This document shows, piece by piece, positions 47,735 through 57,066 of a DNA stretch of 64,000 nt (the first letter of the stretch is position 1; each line of letters opens with the position of its first letter). The notes below the pieces were generated by a model. That model made no database searches, was not told where the DNA came from, and saw nothing but the letters and a program-made list of their open reading frames with translations. The stretch spans positions 705,476 through 769,475 of the forward strand of contig NZ_QHLY01000005.1 of NCBI RefSeq assembly GCF_003185895.1, read 5' to 3'. The position numbers and the translations under genes are program-made. This stretch comes from Cryobacterium arcticum (GTDB lineage: Bacteria; Actinomycetota; Actinomycetes; Actinomycetales; Microbacteriaceae).

Positions 47735-48417
47735 GCGGGCGCATCCACTTCGTCCGGCACGCCGAAACCCTCTTCAACGTCAACGGCCAACTGCAGGGCT
47801 GGTGCGATTCCCCGCTGACCGCCCGCGGTGAGGCGCAGGTGGCCGCGCTCGGCGAGTGGATGCGCGACGTACCGCTGGCCGCGGCGTTCATGAGCGACCT
47901 CACCCGCACCCGCACCACCATGGCCGGTGCGCTCGCCGGGCATCCGCAGCTCGTGCCCACTCCGATGACGGAACTGCGCGAGTGGCACTTCGGCGGCTGG
48001 GAGGGCCAGCCCAACGCCTCGCTCTGGGATCCGGTGTTCGCCGAACACGGCACCGTTTACTCGCCCGGATCGGCGGCGTTCGGCGCTATGACCGCGAACG
48101 GGTTCGACAGCGTGCTCGACGCCATCCACCGCCTTGACCCGGTCGGTAGGGCGGAGAACGCGGCCGCCGTGAACGCTCGCATGACGGTGGCGCTGGCCAC
48201 GGTCGTCGCGGCCGCGAACCTGGCACTCCAGCAGGACGCCGGCGACATCGTCGTGGTCACCCATGGCGCCGTGCTCGGCACCCTGCTGCGGGCCCTCATC
48301 CCCGGGCACCGGGCCACCGCCGGGTTCCCGAACTGCGCGATCGTAAGCGTCAGCCCCCAGGGCGACGGCTGGGTGGCGGCGACGGTCGACGCCTCCTGCG
48401 CTGCACCGCTGGTGTAG
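47731..48417 (+). CDS. Histidine phosphatase (phosphoglycerate mutase family)
   Basis: 228-residue protein of the histidine phosphatase superfamily. The catalytic motif is FVRHAETLFNVNGQLQGWCDSPLT: His10 is the phosphohistidine, with Ala in place of the usual Gly in RHG. The second catalytic His is in VVTHGAVLGTLLRAL. It may dephosphorylate a sugar or nucleotide metabolite. Downstream of the beta-glucoside operon and possibly co-transcribed (gap of 72 bases). Confidence 0.88.
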   Translation: MSGRIHFVRHAETLFNVNGQLQGWCDSPLTARGEAQVAALGEWMRDVPLAAAFMSDLTRTRTTMAGALAGHPQLVPTPMTELREWHFGGWEGQPNASLWDPVFAEHGTVYSPGSAAFGAMTANGFDSVLDAIHRLDPVGRAENAAAVNARMTVALATVVAAANLALQQDAGDIVVVTHGAVLGTLLRALIPGHRATAGFPNCAIVSVSPQGDGWVAATVDASCAAPLV

Positions 48418-48511
48418 CTGAGCGACCGCCCACAATCCGGTGGAATTTCCAGCCTCGAAGCGTAGGGTCTGAGGTAGAAGCGCGCCACAGTGACAACGGA
48501 GGTTGCTCGTC

Positions 48512-49570
48512 ATGTCCCGACCCTGGCTGAAGTGGATGCCCGCCGTAGCGGTGCCCGCCGTGATCGTGGCGGGGGTACTCGCCGTGCCGCTGCAGGCCGG
48601 CGCCGCGGTCGACCTGCCCGAGAAGACGCCCCAGGGCGTGCTCGAACTCGCCGCCGGCAGCACCGTCGACACATTCTCCGGCACTCTCGAGCAGTCCTCC
48701 GAACTCGGCCTGCCCGAGGTGCCCAGCACCGGGGATGCCGCCACCGCTGAATTCGCCGACGCGCTCGACCTGCTCACCGGCAGCCACACCGTGCGGGTCT
48801 ACCAGAACGGCGACGACCAGAGCCGGGTGCAGGTGCAGGACACCATGTCGGAGCGCAACCTGATCCGCAACGGCTCCGACGTGTGGGTCTACGACTCGGC
48901 CGACAACACCGCCACGCACGTGACCCTGCCCGCAGACGCCGGCGCGACCGGCGACACCGGTGAGAGCTACACGCCGGGCGAGCTGGCCGACAAGTTCCTC
49001 GCCGACGTGACCCCGAGCACCATCGTCAGCCTGGCCGAGAACACCCAGGTGGCCGGCCGCAGCGCCTACGAACTCGTGCTCACCCCGAACACCGACGACA
49101 CCCTGGTGGGCTCGGTCTCGATCGCGGTCGACGCCGAAACCGGGCTGCCGCTGCGGGTGCAGGTCGAGGCTCGGGATGCCGATGAGCCGGCGGTCAGTGT
49201 GGCTTTCACCTCGCTCAGCCTCGAGGCCCCTGCCGCCGACCTGTTCTCCTTCGCCCCGCCGGCCGGGGCCACCGTGTCGGAGGAGACCCTGCCGACCAAG
49301 GATGACGCCGCGCACGCGGAGACAGACCAGAGCGGTGCCACCGTGATCGGCTCCGGCTGGGACGCCGTGCTCGCCGTACCCGCCGGCGAAGACGCCGACC
49401 AGCTCGCCGAGCTCACCGCCTCGCCGCTGTACACCCAGCTCACCGACGCCGTCGACGGTGGCCGGGCCCTCAGCACCACCCTGGTGAGCGTGCTGATCAC
49501 CGACGACGGCCGGGTCTTCGCCGGGTCGGTTCCGGTGGAGCGGCTGCAGGCCGCCGCCGCCCAGGAGTGA
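48512..49570 (+). CDS. Exported LolA/DUF2092-like protein
   Basis: 352-residue secreted or membrane-anchored protein. An N-terminal signal/anchor (AVAVPAVIVAGVLAVPLQAGA) is followed by a beta-rich domain with VRVYQNGDDQSRVQVQD and SERNLIRNGSDVWVYDSADN, like LolA/RseB/DUF2092 lipid-binding folds. ATG 48512 has GGAGG nine bases upstream. Its stop overlaps the ABC ATPase start, so it likely works with that exporter, perhaps as an extracytoplasmic lipid or envelope-signal protein (inference). Confidence 0.82.
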   Translation: MSRPWLKWMPAVAVPAVIVAGVLAVPLQAGAAVDLPEKTPQGVLELAAGSTVDTFSGTLEQSSELGLPEVPSTGDAATAEFADALDLLTGSHTVRVYQNGDDQSRVQVQDTMSERNLIRNGSDVWVYDSADNTATHVTLPADAGATGDTGESYTPGELADKFLADVTPSTIVSLAENTQVAGRSAYELVLTPNTDDTLVGSVSIAVDAETGLPLRVQVEARDADEPAVSVAFTSLSLEAPAADLFSFAPPAGATVSEETLPTKDDAAHAETDQSGATVIGSGWDAVLAVPAGEDADQLAELTASPLYTQLTDAVDGGRALSTTLVSVLITDDGRVFAGSVPVERLQAAAAQE

Positions 49571-50625
49571 GCGCGGTAGGAACGACAGCCGGCGCCGGTG
49601 TCGGCGACCTGGCCATCGAGACTCGCGCGCTCACCAAACGATTCGGTCAGCAGACCGCGGTCGACGCCATCGATCTCGCCGTGCCGCTGGGGTCGGTCTT
49701 CGGCTTCCTCGGCCCGAACGGGTCGGGCAAGACCACCAGCATCCGGGTGATGCTCGGGCTCGCAGCCGCCACCAGCGGCGAGGTCAGCCTGCTCGGCGAA
49801 CCCATGCCGGGCCGGCTGAGCCGGGTGCTGCCGCAGGTGGGCGCCCTGGTCGAGGGCCCGGCGTTCTACCCCTTCCTCTCCGGTGCCGCCAACCTGCGCC
49901 GGCTCGACAGCGCCGACCGGGCCGCTCCCAGTGGAACCCGCCGCACCAGGGTCGCCCGGGCGCTCGATCGGGTGGGGCTCACGAATGCGGCCGGCAAGAA
50001 AGTCTCCGCGTACTCGCTCGGCATGAAGCAGCGCCTGGGCATCGCCAACGCCCTGCTGATGCCGCGCCGCCTGCTCGTGCTCGACGAACCCACCAACGGC
50101 CTCGACCCGCAGGGCACCCGCGAGGTGCGGGCCCTGGTGCGCTCACTCGCCGACGAGGGCACCACGGTGTTCGTCTCCAGCCATCTGCTCGCCGAGGTGG
50201 AGCACGTGTGCACCCACGCCGCCATCATGAGCGCGGGCCGGCTCGTGGCCCAGGGCACCCTCGACGCCCTGCGGGCCGGCGAGTCCCGGGTGCGGGTGCG
50301 CACCCCGGATGCCGCCGCCGCCATCCGCGTGCTGGCCGATGCCGGCCTGTCGGCCGCGCCGGAGCCCACGCCGGGCGATCGCGGCGACGCGCGCTCCACC
50401 GACCCCTGGGTGAGCGCGTCCCTCGAGGTGCCCTCCTCCGGACGAGTTGCCCCGCCGCAACCGGGCAACTCGTCCGCGCCGGGGCAGCTCGCCGCCGCAC
50501 CCGAGGTGCTGGTGGCCGCGCTCGTGGCGGCCGGGGTGCGGGTGCGCGGCTTCGAGGTGCAGAACACCAGCCTCGAAGACCGGTTCGTGGCGCTCACCGG
50601 GGAGGGGTTCGACGTTGTCCGATAA
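49567..50625 (+). CDS. ABC transporter ATP-binding protein
   Basis: 352-residue exporter-type ATPase (CcmA/BcrA-like). Walker A GPNGSGKTT, signature YSLGMKQRLGIANALL, and Walker B LLVLDEPTNGLD. Between the ATPase core and the last 35 residues lies a Pro/Ser/Ala-rich insertion (about residues 255-315) that looks disordered. GTG 49567 overlaps the upstream stop (GTGA). The last 11 bases overlap the permease gene. Confidence 0.92.
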   Translation: MSAVGTTAGAGVGDLAIETRALTKRFGQQTAVDAIDLAVPLGSVFGFLGPNGSGKTTSIRVMLGLAAATSGEVSLLGEPMPGRLSRVLPQVGALVEGPAFYPFLSGAANLRRLDSADRAAPSGTRRTRVARALDRVGLTNAAGKKVSAYSLGMKQRLGIANALLMPRRLLVLDEPTNGLDPQGTREVRALVRSLADEGTTVFVSSHLLAEVEHVCTHAAIMSAGRLVAQGTLDALRAGESRVRVRTPDAAAAIRVLADAGLSAAPEPTPGDRGDARSTDPWVSASLEVPSSGRVAPPQPGNSSAPGQLAAAPEVLVAALVAAGVRVRGFEVQNTSLEDRFVALTGEGFDVVR

Positions 50626-51547
50626 CCCATCGGCATCCGGTGCGGGCCGGCCCGGTGCCGCACAGCCGGCAACCGCATCATCCGACCTTTCGGCCGCGGC
50701 GCAGATCGAGACACGTGCCGCCCGGCCCGGCGGCGCCTGGGCGCTGCTCGTCTCCGAGCTGACCGTGCTGTTCCGCCGCCGCCGCACCTGGGCGCTGCTG
50801 CTCGCGCTCGCCGCCGTGCCCGTGCTCATCGCCGTGGCGGTACGGCTCTCCGCCAGCACCCCGCAACCCGGCCGCGGGCCGCCCTTCCTCGACCAGGTCA
50901 CCCAGAACGGGCTCTTCGTGGCCGTGACCGGACTGATCGTCTCGATCCCGCTCTTCCTGCCGCTCACCGTGGGGGTCGTCGCCGGCGACACCATTGCCGG
51001 TGAGGCCGGGCTGGGCACCCTGCGCTACCTGCTCGTGGCCCCGGCCGGCCGGGTCTGGCTGCTCGTGGTGAAGTACGTCGGCGCCGCGGTGTTCTGCCTG
51101 GCGGCCACCGTCACCGTCGTCACGGCGGGGGTGCTGGCCGGGCTCGCGCTCTTCCCGGTAGGCCCGCTCACCCTGCTCTCCGGCGACACGATCAGCCTGG
51201 CCGAATCGTTCGGGCGCGCCCTGCTCATCGCCGGCTACGTCACCGTGTCGCTACTCGGCCTCTCGGCCATCGGCCTGTTCTTCTCCACCCTCACGGTGGT
51301 GCCCGTCGGTGCCATGGCCGCCACCATCGTGCTCTCGGTGGTGGCACAGGTGCTCGACTCGCTGCCGCAACTGGACTGGCTGCATCCGTGGCTGTTCAGC
51401 CACTATTGGCTCGATTTCGCCGACCTGTTGCGCCAGCCGATCGACGCCAGTTCGTTCGGCGCGAACGCCCTGCTGCAGGGCGGCTACCTGCTGATTTTCG
51501 GGGCTCTCGCGTACGGCCGGTTCGCCACCAAAGACATCCTGAGCTGA
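50615..51547 (+). CDS. ABC transporter permease (ABC-2 type)
   Basis: 310-residue membrane subunit with six predicted segments: LLLALAAVPVLIAVAV, GLFVAVTGLIVSIPLFLP, YVGAAVFCLAATVTVVTAG and others follow a hydrophilic 45-residue N-terminal tail. The TTG start at 50615 is supported by GGAGGGG upstream and lies within the ATPase gene. No ATG or GTG start of suitable length gives the tail plus first helix. Substrate unknown. Confidence 0.85.
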   Translation: MSDNPSASGAGRPGAAQPATASSDLSAAAQIETRAARPGGAWALLVSELTVLFRRRRTWALLLALAAVPVLIAVAVRLSASTPQPGRGPPFLDQVTQNGLFVAVTGLIVSIPLFLPLTVGVVAGDTIAGEAGLGTLRYLLVAPAGRVWLLVVKYVGAAVFCLAATVTVVTAGVLAGLALFPVGPLTLLSGDTISLAESFGRALLIAGYVTVSLLGLSAIGLFFSTLTVVPVGAMAATIVLSVVAQVLDSLPQLDWLHPWLFSHYWLDFADLLRQPIDASSFGANALLQGGYLLIFGALAYGRFATKDILS

Positions 51548-51701
51548 CCTCGCCCTAGTCGGCGGCAGACGTTACGGCTATATTGCCGCCACATATGAGT
51601 TCAACATGAGGATGCCTCGCGCGGCTCATTCTCGGCATTTTGCATAGATCTGCCGCATACGGTTTCTTCAGCCCGCTCTGCACCAAATGAAGGATCCAGC
51701 C
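51548..51701 (+). promoter_or_regulatory. Upstream region of the Mur-ligase gene
   Basis: 154 bases, less GC-rich than its surroundings. TATATT (51579-51584) is a good -10 candidate, flanked by the inverted repeat GGCGGCA (51561-51567) and TGCCGCC (51584-51590). The arms may be an operator or a terminator for the exporter operon. Confidence 0.4.
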
Positions 51702-53273
51702 ATGACCAGCGAAAGCATCCCCCCGGTAGTGCGTCCGCACCACCCGCCCGCCGTGACCCTGGCGCAGGTCGCCCGGCGCGCGGATGCCCGCCCCGGCAGC
51801 GATGCTGATTCAGTTGTCGTGACCGGCATCGCGGTGTCCACGCAGTCGGTGCAGCCGGGGGACCTGTTCGTGGCGCTTCCCGGCGCTCGGGGCCACGGTG
51901 CTGACTACGCCGACCGGGCTGTCGCGGCCGGTGCGGTGGCCGTACTGACCGATGTGGACGGCGAGGCCGCCGCGCGAGCCGCCGGCGCACCGATCATCGT
52001 CAGCGACCGGCTGCGGCAGCGGCTCGGCGACCTCAGCGCCTTCATCTACGGCACCGCAGAGCACAGCCCCAAGCTGTTCGGCATCACCGGCACCAACGGC
52101 AAGACCACCACAGCCCACGTACTCGAGGCGGTTCTGCGCCAGATGGGCCTGGCCACCGGACTCTCGACCACAGCGGAACGCCACATCAACGGCGAGGTGT
52201 TCGTTTCGCGGTTGACCACCCCGGAGGCCACCGATGTGCACGCCCTGCTCGCGCGGATGCGGGAAGAGAACGTGCAGGCGGTCGTGCTCGAGGTCAGCGC
52301 CCAGGGACTCACTCATGGGCGGGTCGACGGCATCGTCTTCGACTGCGTCGGCTTCACCAACCTCAGCATCGACCACCTCGACGACTACGGCACGATGGAG
52401 AACTACTTCGATGCCAAGGAGATCCTGTTCAGCCCCGAGCGCGCCCGCGCCGGCGTCGTCAGCCTGGAGACGACCTGGGGTGGCCGGCTGCTGGCCGAGC
52501 AGCGCATCCCCGTGCAGTCGATCTCGGCCGACGCTGACACCGAGCCGGACTGGCGGCTGGAGATCCTGGGGGCGGACCCTTCTGGCACCCGATTCCGGGT
52601 GACGAACCGAGCCGGTGAAGCGGTCGAGAGCAGCGTCGCCCTGCTGGGTGAGCACCTCGTGGCGGATGCCGGGCTTGCGATCGCGATGATCGTCACCGCC
52701 GGTTACCCGGCGGAGCAGGTGCAGGCCGCGATCGGCTCCGGCATCGAGGTTTACATCCCCGGCCGCACCGAGTGCGTCTCCGGGCCCGACGGCCCCCGGG
52801 TGTACGTGGACTTCGGCCACAGCTCCGACGCGTTCGAGAAGACCCTTCGCGCCGTGAGAGCGGTGACCGAGGGCCGGGTGATCATGCTCTTCGGCGCCGA
52901 CGGCGACCGCGACCCGCACAAGCGCGCCGAGATGGCGCGGGTAGCGGCGGCCGGTTCCGACATCGTGGTCATCACCGACCACCATCCGCGGTTCGAGGAC
53001 CCGGCCAGCATCCGGCGGATGCTGGTGGAACCCGCCCGCAAGGCATACCCCGGCATGCAGATCGTGGAGGTGTCACCGCCGGAGGCCGCGATCGACTACG
53101 CCGTCGACCTGGCCCGGGAGGGCGACGCCATTCTCTGGGCCGGCCCCGGGCATCAGGACTACCGGGATATCAGGGGCGTACGCACGCCGTATTCCGCCCG
53201 GGCGTTGGCCCGGGAGGCACTGGGCCGGCACGGTTGGCCGGCCTGGGACCAGAGCAGCCTCGCCGACGCGTGA
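51702..53273 (+). CDS. Orphan MurE-like Mur ligase
   Basis: 523-residue Mur-ligase protein. N-terminal substrate domain, ATP loop GITGTNGKTT (127-136), central domain with DHLDDYGTMENYFDAKEILF, and C-terminal domain. MurE adds the third amino acid of the peptidoglycan stem. Here the residue-selecting motif is TDHHPR (426-430 being DHHPR), where E. coli MurE has TDDNPR, and AGPGHQDY replaces AGKGHEDY. It stands outside a cell-wall cluster. It could be a paralogue acting on another substrate. ATG 51702 follows AAGGA. Confidence 0.85.
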   Translation: MTSESIPPVVRPHHPPAVTLAQVARRADARPGSDADSVVVTGIAVSTQSVQPGDLFVALPGARGHGADYADRAVAAGAVAVLTDVDGEAAARAAGAPIIVSDRLRQRLGDLSAFIYGTAEHSPKLFGITGTNGKTTTAHVLEAVLRQMGLATGLSTTAERHINGEVFVSRLTTPEATDVHALLARMREENVQAVVLEVSAQGLTHGRVDGIVFDCVGFTNLSIDHLDDYGTMENYFDAKEILFSPERARAGVVSLETTWGGRLLAEQRIPVQSISADADTEPDWRLEILGADPSGTRFRVTNRAGEAVESSVALLGEHLVADAGLAIAMIVTAGYPAEQVQAAIGSGIEVYIPGRTECVSGPDGPRVYVDFGHSSDAFEKTLRAVRAVTEGRVIMLFGADGDRDPHKRAEMARVAAAGSDIVVITDHHPRFEDPASIRRMLVEPARKAYPGMQIVEVSPPEAAIDYAVDLAREGDAILWAGPGHQDYRDIRGVRTPYSARALAREALGRHGWPAWDQSSLADA

Positions 53274-53285
53274 CTCGGGCGGGTC

Positions 53286-54476
53286 TCAGAACGTCGGGCG
53301 GAGGCGGGCGGCCCTCACCCCTTCGGTCCAGGTGGCCAGGCAGAGCTGCACGCCCGGCCGGTAGGCCAGGTGGGCCACCGACGGGGCGTCCAGCACCTGC
53401 AGGTCGGCGCGACCCCCGATCGTGAGTGAGCCCACCGCATCCGGCCCGTGCTCTCGGCCGACGGCCCGGGCGGCGCCGCGGGTGGCCGCCCACACCGCCT
53501 CCCGCACGGTGAGGCCCATCTGCAGCACGGCCGTGGCCACGCAGAACGGCATCGAGCCGGTGTAGGAGGTGCCGGGGTTGCAGTTGCTGGCCAGAGCGAT
53601 GTGCGCGCCGGCGTCGAGCAGGGCTCTGGCAGGCGGGAACGGCTCGCGAGTGGACAGGTCGCACGCCGGCAGCAGGGTGGCGACGGTGTCGGAGCCGGCG
53701 AGGGCGTCGATGTCGGCGGGCTGGAGGTGGTTGCAGTGGTCGACGCTGGCGCAGCCGAGCTCCACCGCCAGCTGCACCCCGCCGCTGAAGCCCAGCTGGT
53801 TGCCGTGCAGGCGGAGACCCAACCCGGCGGCGCGGCCGGCGAGGAGCACCTCGCGGCTCTCCTCCACGTCGAACGCCCCGGTCTCGCAGAATGCGTCGAT
53901 GAAGTCCACGTGCGGGGTGACGGCGGCGAGCATCGGTCCGGTGACCAGGTCGAGGTACTCGCGTCGATCCAGGCCCGGCGGAACGACGTGCGCACCGAGG
54001 AAGGTGACGACGTCGGCGACCTCCGCGGCCGCCCGGGCGGAACGGAGTTCACTGGTCAGGTCGAGGCCGTAGCCGGTCTTGGTCTCGAGGAACGTGGTGC
54101 CGGATGCTTCGGCTTCCCGTCGCAGCCGGCGGGCGTTGCCGATCAGGTCGGCCGTGCTCGCGGCCCGGGTGGCCGCCATGGTGGTGGCTATGCCGCCAGC
54201 GGCATACTTCTGTCCGGCCATGCGCGCTTCGAATTCGGCGGCGCGGTCACCGGCGAAGACGAGGTGGGTGTGTGTGTCCACCCAGCCCGGCAGAACCGCC
54301 CGGCCGCCCACGTCCACGGCGGTGTCGGTGGCGGGGGCGTCGGCGGCCGCGCCGATCCAGCTGATGCGTCCGTTCTCGATCACGAGCGCGGCATCCGTGA
54401 GCCTGTCGTCATCGTGAGCGAACTCGGCGGCCTGGGTGGTGAGTTCGCTGATTCCGGTGATCAGTTCGGCGGTCAT
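53286..54476 (-). CDS. hutI: Imidazolonepropionase
   Basis: 396-residue amidohydrolase that opens imidazolonepropionate to N-formimino-glutamate, third step of histidine breakdown. Metal ligands are in VDTHTHLVFAGDRAAEFEARM (His69 and His71). Further motifs are KTGYGLDL and LRLHGNQLG. Last gene of the hut operon; its start overlaps the end of hutF by four bases. Full length for the family. Confidence 0.94.
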   Translation of the reverse strand: MTAELITGISELTTQAAEFAHDDDRLTDAALVIENGRISWIGAAADAPATDTAVDVGGRAVLPGWVDTHTHLVFAGDRAAEFEARMAGQKYAAGGIATTMAATRAASTADLIGNARRLRREAEASGTTFLETKTGYGLDLTSELRSARAAAEVADVVTFLGAHVVPPGLDRREYLDLVTGPMLAAVTPHVDFIDAFCETGAFDVEESREVLLAGRAAGLGLRLHGNQLGFSGGVQLAVELGCASVDHCNHLQPADIDALAGSDTVATLLPACDLSTREPFPPARALLDAGAHIALASNCNPGTSYTGSMPFCVATAVLQMGLTVREAVWAATRGAARAVGREHGPDAVGSLTIGGRADLQVLDAPSVAHLAYRPGVQLCLATWTEGVRAARLRPTF

Positions 54477-55861
54477 CGGATGGCCTTTCCGTAGGATGCG
54501 GCGTCCAGGGCAGTGAGGGCGTCGCGGAGGAGGTGCGCGGGGGAGCCGTCGAGGGTGCCGGCCGCCGCTATGCTGCCGACCAGCCGGCCCCGGTCGGCCA
54601 CGATCCGGCCGGCCACGATCACGCGCTGCACATCGGTGGCGGTGGCGGCGAGCACGAGCTGCTCCGGGCGCGCGCCCAGGGTGCGGATGCTGGCCGCATC
54701 CACTTCAACCAGGTCGGCCGGGTCGCCCGCCGTGAGCAGCGTCTGGCCGAGACCGAGCGATCTGTATCCGTGTGTGCTCGCCGCGAGCAGTAGCTGGGCC
54801 GGGCTGAACCGGCCGCGGCCGCCGGAGGCGAGCCGTTCACCCATCTCCAGGCCGCGCATCTCCAGGAAGGGGTCGACGACGGCGTTCTGGTCGGAGCCCA
54901 GCGCGATCGGTGCTCCCGCGTCCGCGAGGGCACGGGCCGGGCCGATCCCATCGCCGAGGTCGGCCTCAGTGGTGGGGCACATCACCACGGTGACGCCCGC
55001 CTGGCCGAGAAGCGCCAGGTCGTCGTCAATGAGGTGGGTGGCGTGCACCACGCTCAGCCGCGGGTCGAGCGCCCCGAGCCCGGCCAACACGGCGGTCGGA
55101 GTCACGCCATACGCGGCCAGACAGTCGGCGTTCTCCTGCGGTTGCTCGGAGAGGTGGATGTGCAGGGGAAGCTCGGCCGGCAGGCCCGCCAGGATCTCCC
55201 GCATGGCTTCCAACGGAACGGCCCGCAGCGAATGGAGGGCCGCGCCGAGGGTGACGAGGGGCGCGCCGGGCGCATCCGTCTCGAGCACGCTGCGCAGGGC
55301 GGACCAGCGGTCGAGCCAGCCGGCGGCGGACCCGTCGCCGAAGCGCAGCTGCTCCGGCAGCAACGATCGGTGGATGCCGCCGGCCAGATAGCTGGTGTCG
55401 AGCAGCACCAGGCGGATGCCCACCTCACGGGCGGCGTCGGCCAGGGCGAGTTCCATGGCGTGTGGCTGCGGATATGGTGTGCCGTCGGCCCGGTGGTGCA
55501 GGTAGTGGAATTCACCGACCGCGGTGTAGCCGCTGACCAGCATCTCAGCGAAGACCGCCCGGGCGAGCTGCCGGTAGAGCTCGGGGTCGAGGGTACCGGC
55601 GGCGGCATACATCGACTCGCGCCACTGCCAGAAGTCACCGCCGTCGTCGTGGGTGCGCCCGCGAAGCGCCCGGTGGAACGCGTGCGAGTGCGCGTTCGCC
55701 AGGCCGGGCAGCACGGTGCCCAGCCGGATGTCGCCGGGCTCGGCCGCTACCTCGTCGTCGCGGCGCTCGATCCGGCCGGACTCGCCGACCGTGAGCCGAA
55801 CCCCGGAGACGGCCGCGCCGTCGGCCAGGAGGGTCTCGCACCAGTAGGTCACGTGGCTCAC
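54473..55861 (-). CDS. hutF: Formimidoylglutamate deiminase
   Basis: 462-residue amidohydrolase removing ammonia from N-formimino-glutamate to yield N-formyl-glutamate. Metal site ANAHSHAFHRAL (His58, His60), then HIHLSEQPQE, VHATHLID and GSDQNAVVDPF, all typical of HutF. GTG 55861 overlaps the stop of the amidase gene (GTGA). Its presence shows that the five-step route is used and that a deformylase is required next. Confidence 0.92.
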   Translation of the reverse strand: MSHVTYWCETLLADGAAVSGVRLTVGESGRIERRDDEVAAEPGDIRLGTVLPGLANAHSHAFHRALRGRTHDDGGDFWQWRESMYAAAGTLDPELYRQLARAVFAEMLVSGYTAVGEFHYLHHRADGTPYPQPHAMELALADAAREVGIRLVLLDTSYLAGGIHRSLLPEQLRFGDGSAAGWLDRWSALRSVLETDAPGAPLVTLGAALHSLRAVPLEAMREILAGLPAELPLHIHLSEQPQENADCLAAYGVTPTAVLAGLGALDPRLSVVHATHLIDDDLALLGQAGVTVVMCPTTEADLGDGIGPARALADAGAPIALGSDQNAVVDPFLEMRGLEMGERLASGGRGRFSPAQLLLAASTHGYRSLGLGQTLLTAGDPADLVEVDAASIRTLGARPEQLVLAATATDVQRVIVAGRIVADRGRLVGSIAAAGTLDGSPAHLLRDALTALDAASYGKAIR

Positions 55862-57066
55862 AGCAGCTCCCGCAGCAGGGTATCCAGCGCCTCGACGCCG
55901 GCGAGGCAGTCCTCGAGGGTGGCGAACTCGTCGGGCGAGTGCGAGATGCCGGTGGGGTTGCGCACGAACAGCATTGCGGTGGGCACGCGGGAGGCGAGCA
56001 CCCCGGCATCGTGGCCGGCGCCGGTGGGCAACGCGGGGATGCCGCCGAGCACCAGGGCGAGCCGGGCCGCGAGCTCGGCATCGAAGGCGACGGTGCTGGT
56101 CCAGGACTCCTCGACCACGGTGGCAGAGCAGCCGGCGTGCGGGGCTTGCAGCCGGGCGGTGATGTCGGCCACGACGGCGCGGGCCTGGACGTCGGTCTCG
56201 GCGCGGGCGTCGAGCCAGGCGTGCACGGCGGAGGGGATGACATTGGTGCCGCCGGGCACCGCCTCGATCCGTCCGACCGTGGCGCGGGCGCCGGGGCTGG
56301 CCAGGGCGGCCTGCTGCACGGCGACGATGGCGTGCGCGGCGGCGACCATCGGGTCGCGGCGGTCGGTCATCAGGGTGGCGCCGGCGTGATTGCCCTGGCC
56401 GGTGAAGCTCAACCGCCAGCGGCCGTGGGCGAGAATCGACGAGGCCACCGCGAGGGGCTCGCCCAGGTCGATCAGACCGCGGCCCTGCTCCACATGCAGT
56501 TCCAGGAATATGCCGATGCGGTCGATGGCGTCCTGGTCGCGGCCGAGGTGTGCCGGGTCCAGTCCGGCGGTGACGGCGGCCTCGGCGAGGGTGATGCCGG
56601 CCCGGTCGGTGAGTCGGCGGGCGGCGTCTGCGTCGATGGCGCCGGAGAGCAGCCGGGAGCCCAGGCAGGCCACACCGAAACGAGAGCCCTCCTCCTCGGC
56701 GAAGACCAGCACCGCGCAGGGGCGCGTAGGCACGAAGCCGGCCGCCTGCAACCGGGCGACGGCGTCGAGGGCGGAGACCACGCCCAGTGGCCCGTCGTAG
56801 GCGCCGCCGCCGGGAACGGAGTCGAGGTGGCTGCCGACGACAACGGCGCCCGGTCCCGGAGCGCCCCACCAGGCCCAGGTGTTGCCGTTCCGGTCGACCT
56901 CGACCGCGAGGCCGAGCCGTTCGGCACGTTCGGTGAACCACGCGCGCAGCTCGAGGTCGGCGCCCTGCCAGAGGTGCCGGGAGTAGCCGCCGGCGCGCAG
57001 GTCGCGGCCGGTGCCGGCGATCTCGTCCAGGCCCGCGAGCAGGCCGTGGGCGACGAGGTCAGGCAT
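55858..57066 (-). CDS. M20-family amidase (allantoate amidohydrolase-like)
   Basis: 402-residue binuclear-metal amidohydrolase of the N-carbamoyl-amino-acid/allantoate type. Metal ligands are in [19 protein letters not shown], then [11 protein letters not shown] and [19 protein letters not shown] and GGTNVIPS are family motifs. It sits between hutU and hutF. No HutG-type deformylase appears in the operon, so this enzyme may hydrolyse N-formyl-glutamate (inference). ATG 57066 overlaps hutU by eight bases. Confidence 0.88.
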   Translation of the reverse strand: MPDLVAHGLLAGLDEIAGTGRDLRAGGYSRHLWQGADLELRAWFTERAERLGLAVEVDRNGNTWAWWGAPGPGAVVVGSHLDSVPGGGAYDGPLGVVSALDAVARLQAAGFVPTRPCAVLVFAEEEGSRFGVACLGSRLLSGAIDADAARRLTDRAGITLAEAAVTAGLDPAHLGRDQDAIDRIGIFLELHVEQGRGLIDLGEPLAVASSILAHGRWRLSFTGQGNHAGATLMTDRRDPMVAAAHAIVAVQQAALASPGARATVGRIEAVPGGTNVIPSAVHAWLDARAETDVQARAVVADITARLQAPHAGCSATVVEESWTSTVAFDAELAARLALVLGGIPALPTGAGHDAGVLASRVPTAMLFVRNPTGISHSPDEFATLEDCLAGVEALDTLLRELL

